From: Rhabdophis nuchalis
Taxonomy: Eukaryota; Chordata; Lepidosauria; Squamata; Natricidae
Assembly (NCBI GenBank): GCA_039707465.1
Contig: CM077648.1
Coordinates: 20,708,119 to 20,772,118 of the forward strand
Reading direction: 5' to 3'
Length of the DNA: 64,000 nt
Part shown: piece by piece, positions 23,585 to 33,606 of the stretch
Position numbering within the stretch: the stretch's first letter is position 1
Layout: each line of letters begins with the position of its first letter
The notes under the pieces: model-generated
Seen by the model: the letters and a program-made list of their open reading frames with translations, nothing else
The model's database searches: none
What the model was told of the DNA's origin: nothing
Made by a program: the position numbers and the translations under genes

Positions 23585-23760
23585 CTCTAGGAGTTCGATT
23601 CTGAACAGCTCAAGGTTGACTCAGCCTCCACCATTCCAAGGTGGGTAATATGAGGACCCAGATTGTTGGGGGCAATATGCTGACTCTGTAAACTACTTAG
23701 AGAGTGATGTAAAGCACTATGAAGCAGTACATAAGTGTAAGTGCTATTGCTATTGCTATC
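23585..23760 (+). mobile_element. tRNA-derived SINE (GCTATT-tail family), head missing
   Basis: Starts near the B box (AGGAGTTCGATTCT) and runs through GACCCAGATTGTTGGGGGCA to (GCTATT)n. 5'-truncated. Confidence 0.75.
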
Positions 23761-24495
23761 TATACAAGCCCTGTTAAACAACCTATTGATTCAGAAGTAA
23801 GGACCAACCCTATGTAATCCACCATTTCTCTGCTTTTCAGCTCTTTGGTTTTGTGGGAAAAAATATCCATCTGGTTCAGTTCCAAACTGGGAGAAAGGCA
23901 CTGGAGACAAAATGGATGCTGGAGGGCGATTGGAAAGAAGGTCCATTTATTGATGAAGCAGAACCACTTGGGTTTGTGATTCTGGGCAGCTGACAAAATG
24001 GAGATGAGAGTGAGGGTTTTTTATATCTTCTTTGGGCTTTGCAATCAAACTTCCTGTTCCTGTGCAAGAACATGTATTCTATTGGCTGTTGTCCTATGGG
24101 GTCATATAGGAGTTATGTAGGGGTCATAGGTGACTCTGTAGGCAAAAGAGGAAGAGTGTTTATCTGAGCTCCCAGGTTTGGTTGAAGTTTGAACTATTCT
24201 GAGATGATGCAATGTCTGAAATGGAGATTGTGCAATGTCGTGTGCGCTGTGTCTTCTGCTAAACGGTAGTGGATTAATCCTATTATGTCCTGAAGGATCA
24301 TGCCCTGTTCTTAATCCCATCACCCTGAAGCTGAGGGTCTTTTGTTTTGTAGATAGGCTGGCTCAATCTTTCTTAATGGGCACAAAATATCTGCTGGGGC
24401 TATTAAGATTGAGTCTGCTTCCTGCCTCTAAAAAAACATGTTTCTCCATTTCTCATAACCAATTTCATTGTAATTTTAGTACAATAACAATAAAG

Positions 24496-24497
<2 letters not shown>
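23761..24497. other. Unassigned DNA
   Basis: No gene or nameable repeat seen. The frames at 23760-24073 and 24235-24561 have no recognisable domain. Confidence 0.35.
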
Positions 24498-24540
<43 letters not shown>

Positions 24541-24541
24541 T
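24498..24541. repeat. (ATT)n microsatellite
   Basis: About 14 ATT units directly against the 3' side of an R4/Dong-like fragment. Confidence 0.9.
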
Positions 24542-24745
24542 ACTTTATTCATAAAACATGAAACTCAACCAACTGAACATTTAAAAATGCATATTACAAA
24601 TACTATTGACTGGTGCTAATTGTTGATACAGTTTGCTGCCAGCATCCTAGGTATCAACCAAGTATCTACGTAGAATATAACATGTGCCAAGTAGCACCGT
24701 TTTTTGCAGTTCCACTGGTGTTATTGCAGGAAGCTGCAATTTGCT
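24541..24745 (-). mobile_element. Diverged R4/Dong-like fragment
   Basis: The minus-strand piece CTACTTGGCACATGTTATAT and ACCTAGGATGCTGG aligns with CTACATGGAACAGCTTATAT and TCCTAGGTCCTTGG of the copy at 4340-4790. It lies between (ATT)n and the hexanucleotide array. Distant subfamily; assignment tentative. Confidence 0.45.
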
Positions 24746-24887
24746 GAGATGTTATAGTTATAGTTATAGTTATAGTTATAGTTATAGTTATAGTTATAGT
24801 TATAGTTATAGTTATAGTTATAGTTATAGTTATAGTTATAGTTATAGTTATAGTTATAGTTATAGTTATAGTTATAGTTATAGTTAT
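24746..24887. repeat. (TTATAG)n hexanucleotide array
   Basis: About 23 near-perfect units. The apparent protein frame through it is a Tyr-Ser repeat and not a gene. Confidence 0.95.
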
Positions 24888-25782
24888 TTAGAGAAATATA
24901 ATGTTCTTCCTATTAGAATTTTTCTAAATATTGAAGAACAAAGTCCCGGTGCCTCTTTCCTGCTGGATACTACTGTATGTCTGATGGTTCGGTGGCTTTT
25001 GAAATGGATTTTGGTCTACTCATTTCTTTCAACCATGTTTAACTGAAGTGGTGGTTGGGGGTTGAACATTAATGGCTGATTAGAATCAAGCTGGTGCTGC
25101 TTCTATACACAATTAATTTTCAATGTGCTGTACTGAGTAGGGATTTCTAGTCACTGTGTTAAAACAATGAAATGGTTTGCCCAATAACCAAAATTATTAT
25201 TCTTTCATGCTCTTAACTATATATTTTTCCTTTGTGTGCCCCATGAAGCTGCTTAACCATCCCCATCAAGTGAAATGTGCAAACTTTTGACACTACAAAT
25301 TAAAAGGAGCCACATTTCATGCTAAACTATTTTCTGATTTACCAAACATGCCATCTGTACACCTTGGAAAGCCAATACTCATCAGCTTCAGAGAAACTTA
25401 AAAAAAAAGCAACATTTCAAGAAAAAAAAGAAAAAGAAAAGAAAAGAAAAAAAACCGTGGTTCATTATCTTTTCAATCTGCAACTAATTTGCACTGTATA
25501 AAGTCATTTAATTCAAATATGAGTGTTGACAGTCACAATGATCTTTAATATGTTAGCCAATTCAATTTCCTTTAGAAACTTTAATTTGAATAGATGGAAG
25601 AATGCTGAGCTGAATCTCACTTACTTTACCCCTGTATACACAGCAATTACATACAAGAGTAGGAAATTTATTTGGTTTTTTAGATGCCAGCGATCTGCAA
25701 AATCATTTTGGTATATGTGAATTGTATGAGATCCATAAGGGGTACATATAACAATCAAACATTTCAAAATAATTCACCAGAG
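24888..25782. other. Unassigned A+T-rich DNA
   Basis: Includes an A-rich stretch at about 25405-25455. No gene or nameable repeat. Confidence 0.35.
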
Positions 25783-26122
25783 TAAAGGTAAAGGAATCCC
25801 TGCAGATTTTTTTTTTGCTAGTCATTGCCAGCTGTAGTGTGTGGCGTTCACCTCAGTTTCAAGGCCGTTGAACCAGCACTGTCCAAAGATATTTCTGTGG
25901 TCGTGTGGCCACAGCATGACATCACAGAGTATTGTTACTTTCCCACTGTTGTGGTACCTATTCACCTACTTGCATTTTCTTGCTTTCGAATTCTAAGTTG
26001 GCAGGAGCCAGGATGAGGATAGACAGTCACCCCATTGTGCGAAACTTTGGATTTCAGCCTTGGCTGCTGGCTGTCAAGCTGACAAGTCCAGGGCCTTAAC
26101 CAGTGAGCCACTGCACCACCCA
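25783..26122 (-). mobile_element. Sauria-like tRNA SINE
   Basis: On the minus strand it begins with an A-box-like GGTGGTGCAGTGGCTCACTG and contains CCACACGACCACAGAA and GGTTCAACGGCCTTGAAACT. It ends GACTAGCAAAAA...CTTTACCTTTAC, the hexanucleotide ACCTTT tail I associate with Sauria SINEs mobilised by Bov-B. It is diverged; the family name is from memory. Confidence 0.55.
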
Positions 26123-26343
26123 TAATTCACCAAGGGTTTAGAAAAAGAAAGATGTCACTTACACTTCAATTTGGACATCTACATTGGACATATTTAGGGC
26201 GGTGCAAATCACATACACCTCAAAACTGTTTGTATTCATATTTTATTCCACTTCTTGGGATTGCAGTGTGGTATTTAGTGAGAAGAATGTATCTTCCTGG
26301 CTGCTTTCCAAGACTCTTGCAAGCCACCCCTCCATCCATGTCA

Positions 26344-26398
26344 CAGGTGAGTTCCTACTGGTTCGGCCCAGTTCAGCCGAACCGGTAGTAACTTGATT
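26344..26398. mobile_element. hAT-type terminus (ACCGGTAGT family)
   Basis: CAGGTGAGTTCCTACTGGTT then CCGAACCGGTAGTAAC. Only one end remains. Confidence 0.5.
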
Positions 26399-26429
26399 TT
26401 TAAAAAATACACGCTATATTTGATTGTTT

Positions 26430-26656
26430 ACAATACAATAGCAGAGTTGGAAGGAACCTTGGAGGTCTTCTAGTCCAACCCCCTGTGTAGGCAGGAACCT
26501 TATACCATTTCAGACAAATGGCTATCTAACATCTTCTTAAAGACTTCCAGGGTTGGGGCATTCACAACTTCTGGAGGCAAGCTGTTCCAGAGGTTAATTG
26601 TTCTAACTGTCAGGAAGTTCCTTAGTTCTAAGTTGCTTCTCTCCTTGATTAGTTTC
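26430..26656 (-). mobile_element. CR1 LINE, 3' third (part 1 of 3)
   Basis: The minus strand reads KLIKERSNLELRNFL, then INLWNSLPPEVVNAPTLEVF and KKMLDSHLSEM, the C-terminus of the CR1 reverse transcriptase, and ends at CCAACTCTGCTATTG. The copy continues at 31205 and 33204. The uninterrupted junction can be seen in the paralogue at 47338-47715. Confidence 0.85.
26648..26656. repeat. Left target site duplication of the full-length L2-like element
   Basis: ATTAGTTTC here is repeated at 31196-31204. The empty-site paralogue near 47555 reads TTGATTAGTTTCCACCC once. The first bases overlap the ATT tail, so the length could be 7-9 bp. Confidence 0.75.
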
Positions 26657-26660
26657 AAGT

Positions 26661-26688
26661 TTTCGCGCATGCGCGAAAAGATGGCGGC
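26661..26688 (+). promoter_or_regulatory. NRF1-like palindrome and YY1-like site at the LINE 5' end
   Basis: TTTCGCGCATGCGCGAAA (26661-26678) is a perfect palindrome around the NRF1-type core GCGCATGCGC. AAGATGGCGGC (26678-26688) fits the YY1 motif that positions L1 transcription starts in mammals. Both lie within 32 bp of the element's first base, so they probably form its internal promoter. Function is inferred. Confidence 0.55.
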
Positions 26689-27726
26689 GCGCCGCTGAGC
26701 TCCGTGCGGGCCGCGGAGGCCCGCTGGTGGAAAGGAGGTGCTACCCGACCCCATTTCCAGCTTTGGGGGTCGGGACTGGTAGGAGGACCACCTGGGCTTG
26801 CGACCGTGCCCTAGTTGGGGCCGCCCGGGTGGTTTTTTCGGCGCTGCGAGTCCGGCCGAGTGAGCCCGGTTGAGGAGAAGACGCCGGGCGGAAGGAGGGC
26901 GGACGCCGGGCGGAAGGAGGGCGGAAAAGAACGCCGAGGAGGCCGAGGCCCGAGCCTGGACGCCGAGCCGATGAGAGCTACGGGGAGCCGGGCGTCAGAG
27001 GCTGAAGATTGGAGCATGGAGGACGCCTGGGAGCCCGGAGGACCCCCCGGATGGCCGGAGGAGCCCCTGAGGTGAACGGGAGGAGCGGAGGCCGGTCATT
27101 CGGGAGTGGGTCGAGGAACGGATACCGGGCGAGGGCGGCATGGAGAAACGGGGGCCGAGCGGAACCCTGGAGGGAGCCCTGACGTATGTGGCTGAATGGC
27201 TGAATGTTAACCGAGGCCTGAGGGTGGCTGGAAGATCAGAGGCCTGGCGGAGGCAGAGCAGAGGCCATGTAGAAGACCGTAGGAGGTGAGGCCAAAGCGC
27301 AGGCCGAGTAGAGGCGAGGAGGGGTCGAAATGCCTGACTGGAGGCCGGAGCCAGGCTGGAGAAGCAGAGTTGGGACGAGCATGGACCCCCTGGGACCTCA
27401 CCGTGGGGCTTCACCAGGGATATTATTCGTTGGGCTGGAGGATTTTGGACTCTGGACTTTATATGTCTATACCATCTACATTATTTATTTCATCTATATC
27501 ATTTCATCTATATCATCTCCCGTTTATATTGCACATGGCCCGAATTTTATCTGACTATCGAATTTGAATCTGCCGAATTACCCTACTGGACTATTTTATA
27601 TATTTAATATTCATATGTTTATATATTTATATATTTATATATGTATATTTATCTATTTATTACCATCTTTCGCACCTTATTTAATATCTTAACCTTTTAT
27701 CCAGCGTGGTCTCTGTATTACCTAGC

Positions 27727-30700
27727 ATGTACTCAAGGGCCTGCCTTCTCTTGCTGCGAGAGTCCCCCCTCTCGCAGGTATGGCCCGCTGTGTTATCAAG
27801 GGCACACTTTGATGAGGGACTAGTAAGTCAGGAGAAGTGGCGAAAGCGCAGGTGTAGGGGTTTTTTAGTAAAAAAGCTGTTGTCTGTTTTAGGGGGTACC
27901 AGGGAGGAGGGAGGGTTTAGACAGGTTGAGACTAGCCAGAAGGGAACGGGCCGAGCCAGCAGACGACGGAGGGAGGCGGATGGTTCCGTTAAGAGGGGGG
28001 AAACACAAGTCATTCCGGTGGAGGGCTTCCCCATCCAGAGGGTCGTGGGGAGGGGCAGGGCCGAGGGGAGACAAGTTCTTTCCTCCCGGTTGGAGGCACG
28101 TAGCCGTTGGTTACAAACGGTTGGGTGCCACAACCCCCGCAGGCTAGGTGGCCAGGGAATACAGAGCCAGGGTCTGCGGCTGATGTTTTGCAACGCCAGG
28201 TCCGTTGTCAACAAAGCCCCCCTCATTAGTGACCTTGTGTCAGAGGGGGAGCCGGACCTGGTAGGAATTGCGGAGACCTGGTTGGGCCACGAGGGAGGAC
28301 ATCCCCTCGTTGAAATGTGCCCACCAGGCTACCGCGCATTTCATCAGCCGCGGGCCCTAGGCAGGGGTGGTGGGGTAGCGGTCATTATTAAGGAAGGCCT
28401 TGAGCCGAGAGAGACCATTGTGCCTCAGACTTCCGGCTGTGAGTCCCTCTGCGTGAAGTGGGGCCTAGGGAGGCAGTTGGGCTTGCTGGTTGTATACCTG
28501 GCTCCCCGCTATGTAGCAGCAGCCCTGCCCGAGCTCCTGGAGGTGATCGCTACGGTGGCAGTGGAGACCCCCAGACTTATAGTCATGGGGGACTTTAACC
28601 TGCCATCGTTGGGCGAATCATCCGTGGTAGCTCGGGAGTTCATGGCTTCCATGACGGCCATGGACCTGACCCAAGTAATTCAGGGCCCCACCCACGAGGG
28701 TGGACATACGCCGGACCTCATCTTCGTCTCGGGCCAATGGAAAAGTGATCTGGGTATAGGGGATATAGTCATCACACCCTTGTCATGGTCAGACCACTCA
28801 CTTCTCCGGCTCGACTTTCCGACCGCTGCTCCCCTCCGCGGGGAGGCGGAACCAGAGTCACCAATCTGGTACCGCCCCAGGCGCTTGATGGACCCGGATG
28901 GGTTCCAGACAGCGCTTGGGCCATTTCCTGTATCCCTGACCCGCGCCCCGATGGAGGACCTCACGGCCGCATGGAATAGTGCGGCCGTGGGAGCCTTAGA
29001 TCGGGTCGCGCCCTTGCGGCCTCTCTTGCGGCGGCGAACCACCCTGGCTCCTTGGTTCACTGAGGAGCTGCGGGTGATGAAACGCCGCAAGAGATGCCTA
29101 GAGAGAAGATGGAGGGCTAGCCGCTCTGAATCTGACCGGACACAGGTAAGAGCCCATTTACGGACTTACATTGTGGCGCTGAGGGTGGCCAAACGTCATC
29201 ATTGTGCCACTCTCATAGCATCCGCAGAAAACCGCCCTGCCGCCCTGTTTAGGGTGACCCGCTCCCTCCTTCAACAGAGGGAGCGGGAAGCCCCGCTACA
29301 GGGTAGAGCAGAGGAATTTGTGATTTTTCTGCAGGAGAAAACCGCCCAGATACAGAGTGAGCTAACCCCCATTCATGGCCCAGTGGGATGCCACGAGAGA
29401 GATCTTGTTTGGGAGGAGTTTGACTCCGTTACTTCCGAGGATATGGACAGGCTACGTGGGCGACTGCGAGCCACCACATGTTTATTGGACCCGTGCCCCT
29501 CCTGGCTTGTACTGGCATCCTGGGAGGTGACACGAGGCTGGCTCCAAGAGGTTATCAACGCATCCTTGAGTGAGGGTTCCTTGCCTGCCTCCCTAAAAGA
29601 GGCCATGGTGAGGCCCCTCCTCAAGAAGCCCTCTTTGGACCCAGCTCTTTTGAACAACTACCGTCCAGTCTCCAACCTTCCCTTCTTGGCGAAGGTTGTT
29701 GAGAGTGTGGTGGCACAACAGTTTCCCCGTCACCTGGAGGAAGTTGACTATCTAGATCCGCGCCAGTCCGGCTTTCGGCCCGGGCATAGCACCGAGACGG
29801 CATTGGTCGCATTGGTAGATGATCTCTGGAGGGCCAGAGATGGGGGTTGTTCCTCCATCCTGGTCCTATTAGACCTCTCGGCGGCTTTCGATACCATCGA
29901 CCATGGTATCCTATTGCATTGGCTGGGGGGGTTGGGGGTGGGAGGCACCGTGTTACGGTGGTTCTCCTCCTACCTCTCTGGCCGATCGCAATTTGTGTTG
30001 GCAGGAGGGCATAGGTCGACCTCGAGACCCCTCACATGTGGGGTGCCTCAGGGGTCGGTCCTCTCGCCTCTCCTGTTTAATGCATATATGAAGCCGCTGG
30101 GTGAGATCATCCGTGGCTTTGGGGTGGAGTACCACCTGTACGCTGATGACACCCAGCTGTACATATCTACCCCAAACCACCCCAACGATGCCGTAGCGGT
30201 GATGTGCCAGTGCCTGGAAGCCGTGCGGACCTGGATGGGAAGTAACGGACTCAGGCTCAACCCGACCAAGACCGAGTGGCTGTGGTTTCCGGCTGCCCGA
30301 TTCAACCAGCTCTCTCCAACGCTGGCCATAGGGGGCGAACATCTTGCCCCTGTGGATGGGGCGCGCAACTTGGGTGTCCTCCTGGATACCCGGCTGTCCA
30401 TGGAAGATCAAGTGACAGCCGTGGCCAGGAGGGCGTTTTACCAGGTTCGCCTGGTACGCCAGTTGCGCCCCCTATTGGATCGGGACGCCCTTCGCACAGT
30501 CACTCATGCTCTCGTGACATCCCGACTGGATTATTGCAACTCTCTCTACATGGGGCTCCCCTTGAGGTGCACCCGGAGGCTTCAGTTGGTCCAGAACGCA
30601 GCCGCGCGAGCAATTATGGGCACCTCTAGGTTTGCCCACGTAACACCGCTCTTGCGCGAGCTGCACTGGCTACCTGTCGTCTTCCGGGTGCGCTTCAAGG

Positions 30701-30987
30701 TGTTAATTATCATCTTCAAAGCGCTCCATGGCTCGGGACCTAGTTATCTGCGGGATCGGATCCTGCCTCATACATCCTCACGGCCGATACGCTCCCACAG
30801 AGAGGGACTGCTCTGGGTGCCGTCCACTAGACTTTGTCAGCGGGCGACGCCCAGGGGAAGGGCCTTCTCTGTGGCGGGCCCAGCCCTCTGGAACGACCTT
30901 CCCCCCGATATTAGGACAACCACGGACCTCCGCTCCTTCCGCTTAAAATTAAAGACTCACTTTTTTCGTCTGGCCGGCCTTGGGTAG
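27727..30987 (+). CDS. L2-like LINE endonuclease/reverse transcriptase
   Basis: The 1086-residue frame starts at the first in-frame ATG; the open frame extends slightly upstream, and the ATG context is weak. An Arg-rich N-terminus (about 1-145) without a recognised domain precedes an APE-type endonuclease (about 150-365): N156 in NARSVVNK, E183 in AETWLG, GDFNLP at 288-293 and SDHSLL with D356-H357. This domain nicks target DNA. The reverse transcriptase (about 600-860) has NNYRPVSNLPF, SGFRPGHSTETAL, motif A with D722 in [19 protein letters not shown] from 772 and YADD at 805-808 holding the two catalytic Asp. A C-terminal region ends [18 protein letters not shown]. All key residues are present, so the product could be active in target-primed reverse transcription, using its own 3' UTR hairpin as template signal (known for the group). 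It acts on RNA copied from this element. Confidence 0.85.
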   Translation: MYSRACLLLLRESPLSQVWPAVLSRAHFDEGLVSQEKWRKRRCRGFLVKKLLSVLGGTREEGGFRQVETSQKGTGRASRRRREADGSVKRGETQVIPVEGFPIQRVVGRGRAEGRQVLSSRLEARSRWLQTVGCHNPRRLGGQGIQSQGLRLMFCNARSVVNKAPLISDLVSEGEPDLVGIAETWLGHEGGHPLVEMCPPGYRAFHQPRALGRGGGVAVIIKEGLEPRETIVPQTSGCESLCVKWGLGRQLGLLVVYLAPRYVAAALPELLEVIATVAVETPRLIVMGDFNLPSLGESSVVAREFMASMTAMDLTQVIQGPTHEGGHTPDLIFVSGQWKSDLGIGDIVITPLSWSDHSLLRLDFPTAAPLRGEAEPESPIWYRPRRLMDPDGFQTALGPFPVSLTRAPMEDLTAAWNSAAVGALDRVAPLRPLLRRRTTLAPWFTEELRVMKRRKRCLERRWRASRSESDRTQVRAHLRTYIVALRVAKRHHCATLIASAENRPAALFRVTRSLLQQREREAPLQGRAEEFVIFLQEKTAQIQSELTPIHGPVGCHERDLVWEEFDSVTSEDMDRLRGRLRATTCLLDPCPSWLVLASWEVTRGWLQEVINASLSEGSLPASLKEAMVRPLLKKPSLDPALLNNYRPVSNLPFLAKVVESVVAQQFPRHLEEVDYLDPRQSGFRPGHSTETALVALVDDLWRARDGGCSSILVLLDLSAAFDTIDHGILLHWLGGLGVGGTVLRWFSSYLSGRSQFVLAGGHRSTSRPLTCGVPQGSVLSPLLFNAYMKPLGEIIRGFGVEYHLYADDTQLYISTPNHPNDAVAVMCQCLEAVRTWMGSNGLRLNPTKTEWLWFPAARFNQLSPTLAIGGEHLAPVDGARNLGVLLDTRLSMEDQVTAVARRAFYQVRLVRQLRPLLDRDALRTVTHALVTSRLDYCNSLYMGLPLRCTRRLQLVQNAAARAIMGTSRFAHVTPLLRELHWLPVVFRVRFKVLIIIFKALHGSGPSYLRDRILPHTSSRPIRSHREGLLWVPSTRLCQRATPRGRAFSVAGPALWNDLPPDIRTTTDLRSFRLKLKTHFFRLAGLG

Positions 30988-31195
30988 TCTCTTTTTAGGT
31001 TAGGGGGTTTTTAGGGGTAATTTTTAGTTTAGTATATGGGTTTTAGCGCAGGAATTATTTAATTTACTTTTAATTCTGTTGTTTGTACTCTGTAGTTTGT
31101 TCTTTGTATTTTTAATTGCCTGTGCCCCGCCTCGAGTCCCCTTGGGGAGAGAGAGCGGGTTATAAAATTAAATTATTATTATTATTATTATTATT
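30988..31195 (+). other. 3' UTR hairpin and ATT tail of the full-length L2-like LINE
   Basis: GTGCCCCGCCTCGAGTCCCC and GGGGAGAGAGAGCGGG form an imperfect stem shared, with compensating changes, by all L2-like copies here. (ATT)n follows from about 31165. Confidence 0.7.
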
Positions 31196-31204
31196 ATTAG
31201 TTTC

Positions 31205-31444
31205 CACCCATTGCTTCTTGTCCTGCCTCCAGGTGCCTTGGAGAATAGTTTGACTCCCTCTTCTTTATGGCACCCTCTGAGATATCTGAACACTGCTATC
31301 ATGTCTCCCTTGATCCTTCTTTTCATTAAACTAGACATACCCAGTTCCTGCAACCGTTCTTCATATGTTTTAGCTTCCAGTCCCCTAATCATCTTGGTTG
31401 CTCTTCTCTGCACTCTTTCCAGAATCTCCACGTCTTTTCTACAT
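31205..31444 (-). mobile_element. CR1 LINE (part 2 of 3)
   Basis: The minus strand reads ILERVQRRATKMIRGLEAK, then YEERLQELGMSSLMKRRIK and GDMIAVFRYLRGCHKEEGVK, immediately upstream of part 1 in the CR1 protein. Confidence 0.85.
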
Positions 31445-33170
31445 TCCGTTACTTCCGAGGATATGGACAGATTACGTGGGCGACTGCGAGCCACCACATG
31501 TTTATTGGACCCGTGTCCCTCCTGGCTTGTACTGGCATCCTGGGAGGTGACACGAGGCTGGCTCCAGGAGGTGGTCAACGCTTCCTTGTGTGAGGGTGCC
31601 TTGCCTGCTTCCCTAAAAGAAGCGATGGTGAGGCCCCTCCTTAAGAAGCCCTCCTTGGATCCAGCTTCTTTGAACAACTATCGTCCCGTCTCCAACCTTC
31701 CCTTTTTGGCGAAGGTTGTCGAGAGTGTGGTGGCACAACAGTTTCCCCGTCACCTGGAGGAAGTAGACTATCTAGATCCGCGCCAGTCCGGCTTCCGGCC
31801 CGGGCATAGCACCGAGACGGCATTGGTCGCGTTGGTTGATGATCTCTGGAGGGCCAGAGATGGGGGTTGTTCCTCCATCCTGGTCCTATTAGACCTCTCG
31901 GCGGCTTTCGATACCATCGACCATGGTATCCTATTGCATCGGCTGGGGGGGTTGGGGGTGGGAGGCACCGTTTTACGGTGGTTCTCCTCCTACCTCTCTG
32001 GCCGATCGCAATTTGTGTTGACAGGGGGGCAGAGGTCGACCGCGAGACCCCTCACATGTGGGGTGCCTCAGGGGTCGGTCCTCTCGCCCCTCCTGTTCAA
32101 CACATACATGAAGCCGCTGGGTGAGATCATCCGTGGTTTTGGGGTAGAATACCATCTGTACGCTGATGACACCCAGCTGTACATTTCTACCCCAAACCAC
32201 CCCAACGATGCCGTAGCGGTGATGTGCCAGTGCCTGGAAGCTGTACGGATCTGGATGGGAAGTAACGGACTCAGGCTCAACCCGACCAAGACCGAGTGGC
32301 TGTGGTTTCCGGCTGCCCGATTCAACCAGCTTACTCCATCGCTGGCCATAGGGGGATGGGGTGTGCAATTTGGGTGTCCTCCTGGATGCCCGGCTGTCCA
32401 TGGAAGATCAGGTGACAGCCGTGGCCAGGAGGGCGTTTTACCAGGTTCGCCTGGTTCGCCAATTGCGCCCCCTATTGGATCGGGACGCCCTTCGCACAGT
32501 CACTCATGCTCTCGTGACATCCCGACTGGACTATTGTAACTCTCTCTACATGGGGCTGCCCCTGAGGTGCACCCGGAGGCTTCAGCTAGTCCAGAATGCA
32601 GCCGCGCGAGCAATTATGGGGACCGCAAGGTCTACCCATGTAACACCGCTCTTGCGCGAGCTGCACTGGCTGCCTGTCGTCTTCCGGGTGCGCTTCAAGG
32701 TGCTAATCATCATCTTTAAAGCGCTCCATGGCTCGGGACCTAGCTATCTGCAGGATCGGATCCTGCCTCATACGTCCTCACGGCCGATTCGCTCCCACAG
32801 AGAGGGGCTTCTCCGGGTGCCGTCCACTAGACTGTGTCAGCGGGCGACACCCAGGGGAAGGGCGCTCTCTGTGGCGGGCCCGGCCCTCTGGAACGACCTT
32901 CCCCCCGACATTAGGACAACTACGGACCTCCGCTCCTTCCGTCTTAAATTAAAAACTTACTTTTTCCGTCTGGCCGGCCTGGGATAGCCTCCTTGCCTTG
33001 GGATTTTATAGAATAGGTTTTAGTTTAATTGGGATTTTAGCACAGGGTTTATTTAATTGGTTTTTAAATTTTGTTGTTATATTTATTGTTGTTGTTTATA
33101 TATTGCTTTTATGCTACCTGTGCACCGCCCCGAGTCCCCATGGGGAGAGGGGGCGGTCTAGAAATAATAA

Positions 33171-33203
<33 letters not shown>
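31445..33203 (+). mobile_element. L2-like LINE, 5'-truncated second insertion in the same CR1
   Basis: Starts at TCCGTTACTTCCGAGG (equivalent to about 29427 of the full copy) and runs to an (ATT)n tail at about 33172-33203. The frame keeps [34 protein letters not shown] and YADDTQLY. A deletion of about 20 bp near 32354, against the full copy, shifts the frame; reading continues in another frame to 32987. Otherwise it differs from the full copy only at scattered sites. At most 2-3 bp (AT) are duplicated at the junction, so a target duplication is not clear. Confidence 0.85.
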
Positions 33204-33205
<2 letters not shown>

Positions 33206-33268
33206 CGTGGCGACCAAAACTGTATGCAGTATTCCAAGTGTGGCTTTACCAAGGCATTATAAAGTGGT
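33204..33268 (-). mobile_element. CR1 LINE (part 3 of 3)
   Basis: CGTGGCGACCAAAACTGTAT to GGCATTATAAAGTGGTATT is the known CR1 continuation (minus strand [12 protein letters not shown] region). Confidence 0.8.
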
Positions 33269-33274
33269 ATTAAG

Positions 33275-33466
33275 TGGTATCGATGACCTGGGTCACTGGA
33301 ACTGGCAGTGACCCTGGCCTGCCACACCCCAGAAGTGGTTCTCCCAGCAGCACCATAGGCTCTGCCATCTTGTTTTTTTGCTTCTGTGCATGCACAGAAC
33401 AATTTTAGTGCATTAAGCACGCCTGAGCAAACTGGCAGTATCCGCTGCCAGAACCCACTCCTGATC
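33275..33466. mobile_element. hAT-type element (ACCGGTAGT family), partial
   Basis: Carries the CTGTGCATGCACAGAACAAT core and the right end CCAGAACCCACTCCTG; the left end is missing. Confidence 0.5.
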
Positions 33467-33606
33467 CTGATGCATACGACTCACCTAAGTCCTTTAAATT
33501 TTTTAAAAAAGTAATACATAATCAGAGCTGATGTGCACTGCTTTATTTAGAATATGGCCACTTAGTGAGAAAAAGAGCAAGGTAAGCAAGTTGTTATGGG
33601 GAAAAA

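Larger units (their letters stand above)
26657..31195 (+). mobile_element. Full-length L2-like LINE
   Basis: The 4.5-kb element has a G+C-rich 5' UTR (26657-27726), one long frame (27727-30987), a 3' UTR with a GC-rich hairpin (CCGCCTCGAGTCCC/GGGGAGAGAGAGCGGG) and an (ATT)n tail. It is inserted in a CR1 copy with an approximately 9-bp target duplication. I see no separate ORF1, as is common in L2-clade elements. The 5' UTR holds two 22-bp tandem units (26881-26924). The intact frame and the near-identity to 1150-2388 and 31445-32987 indicate a young family. L2 versus a neighbouring CR1-group clade should be settled by phylogeny. Confidence 0.85.

Noticed and set aside
26660..27420. CpG-rich stretch resembling a host CpG-island promoter
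   Set aside because: It is the 5' UTR of the L2-like LINE, bounded by the target duplication.
31211..31440. N-terminal extension of the second L2-like frame (from 31211)
   Set aside because: This part is the antisense of CR1 read through by chance; the LINE homology starts at 31445.
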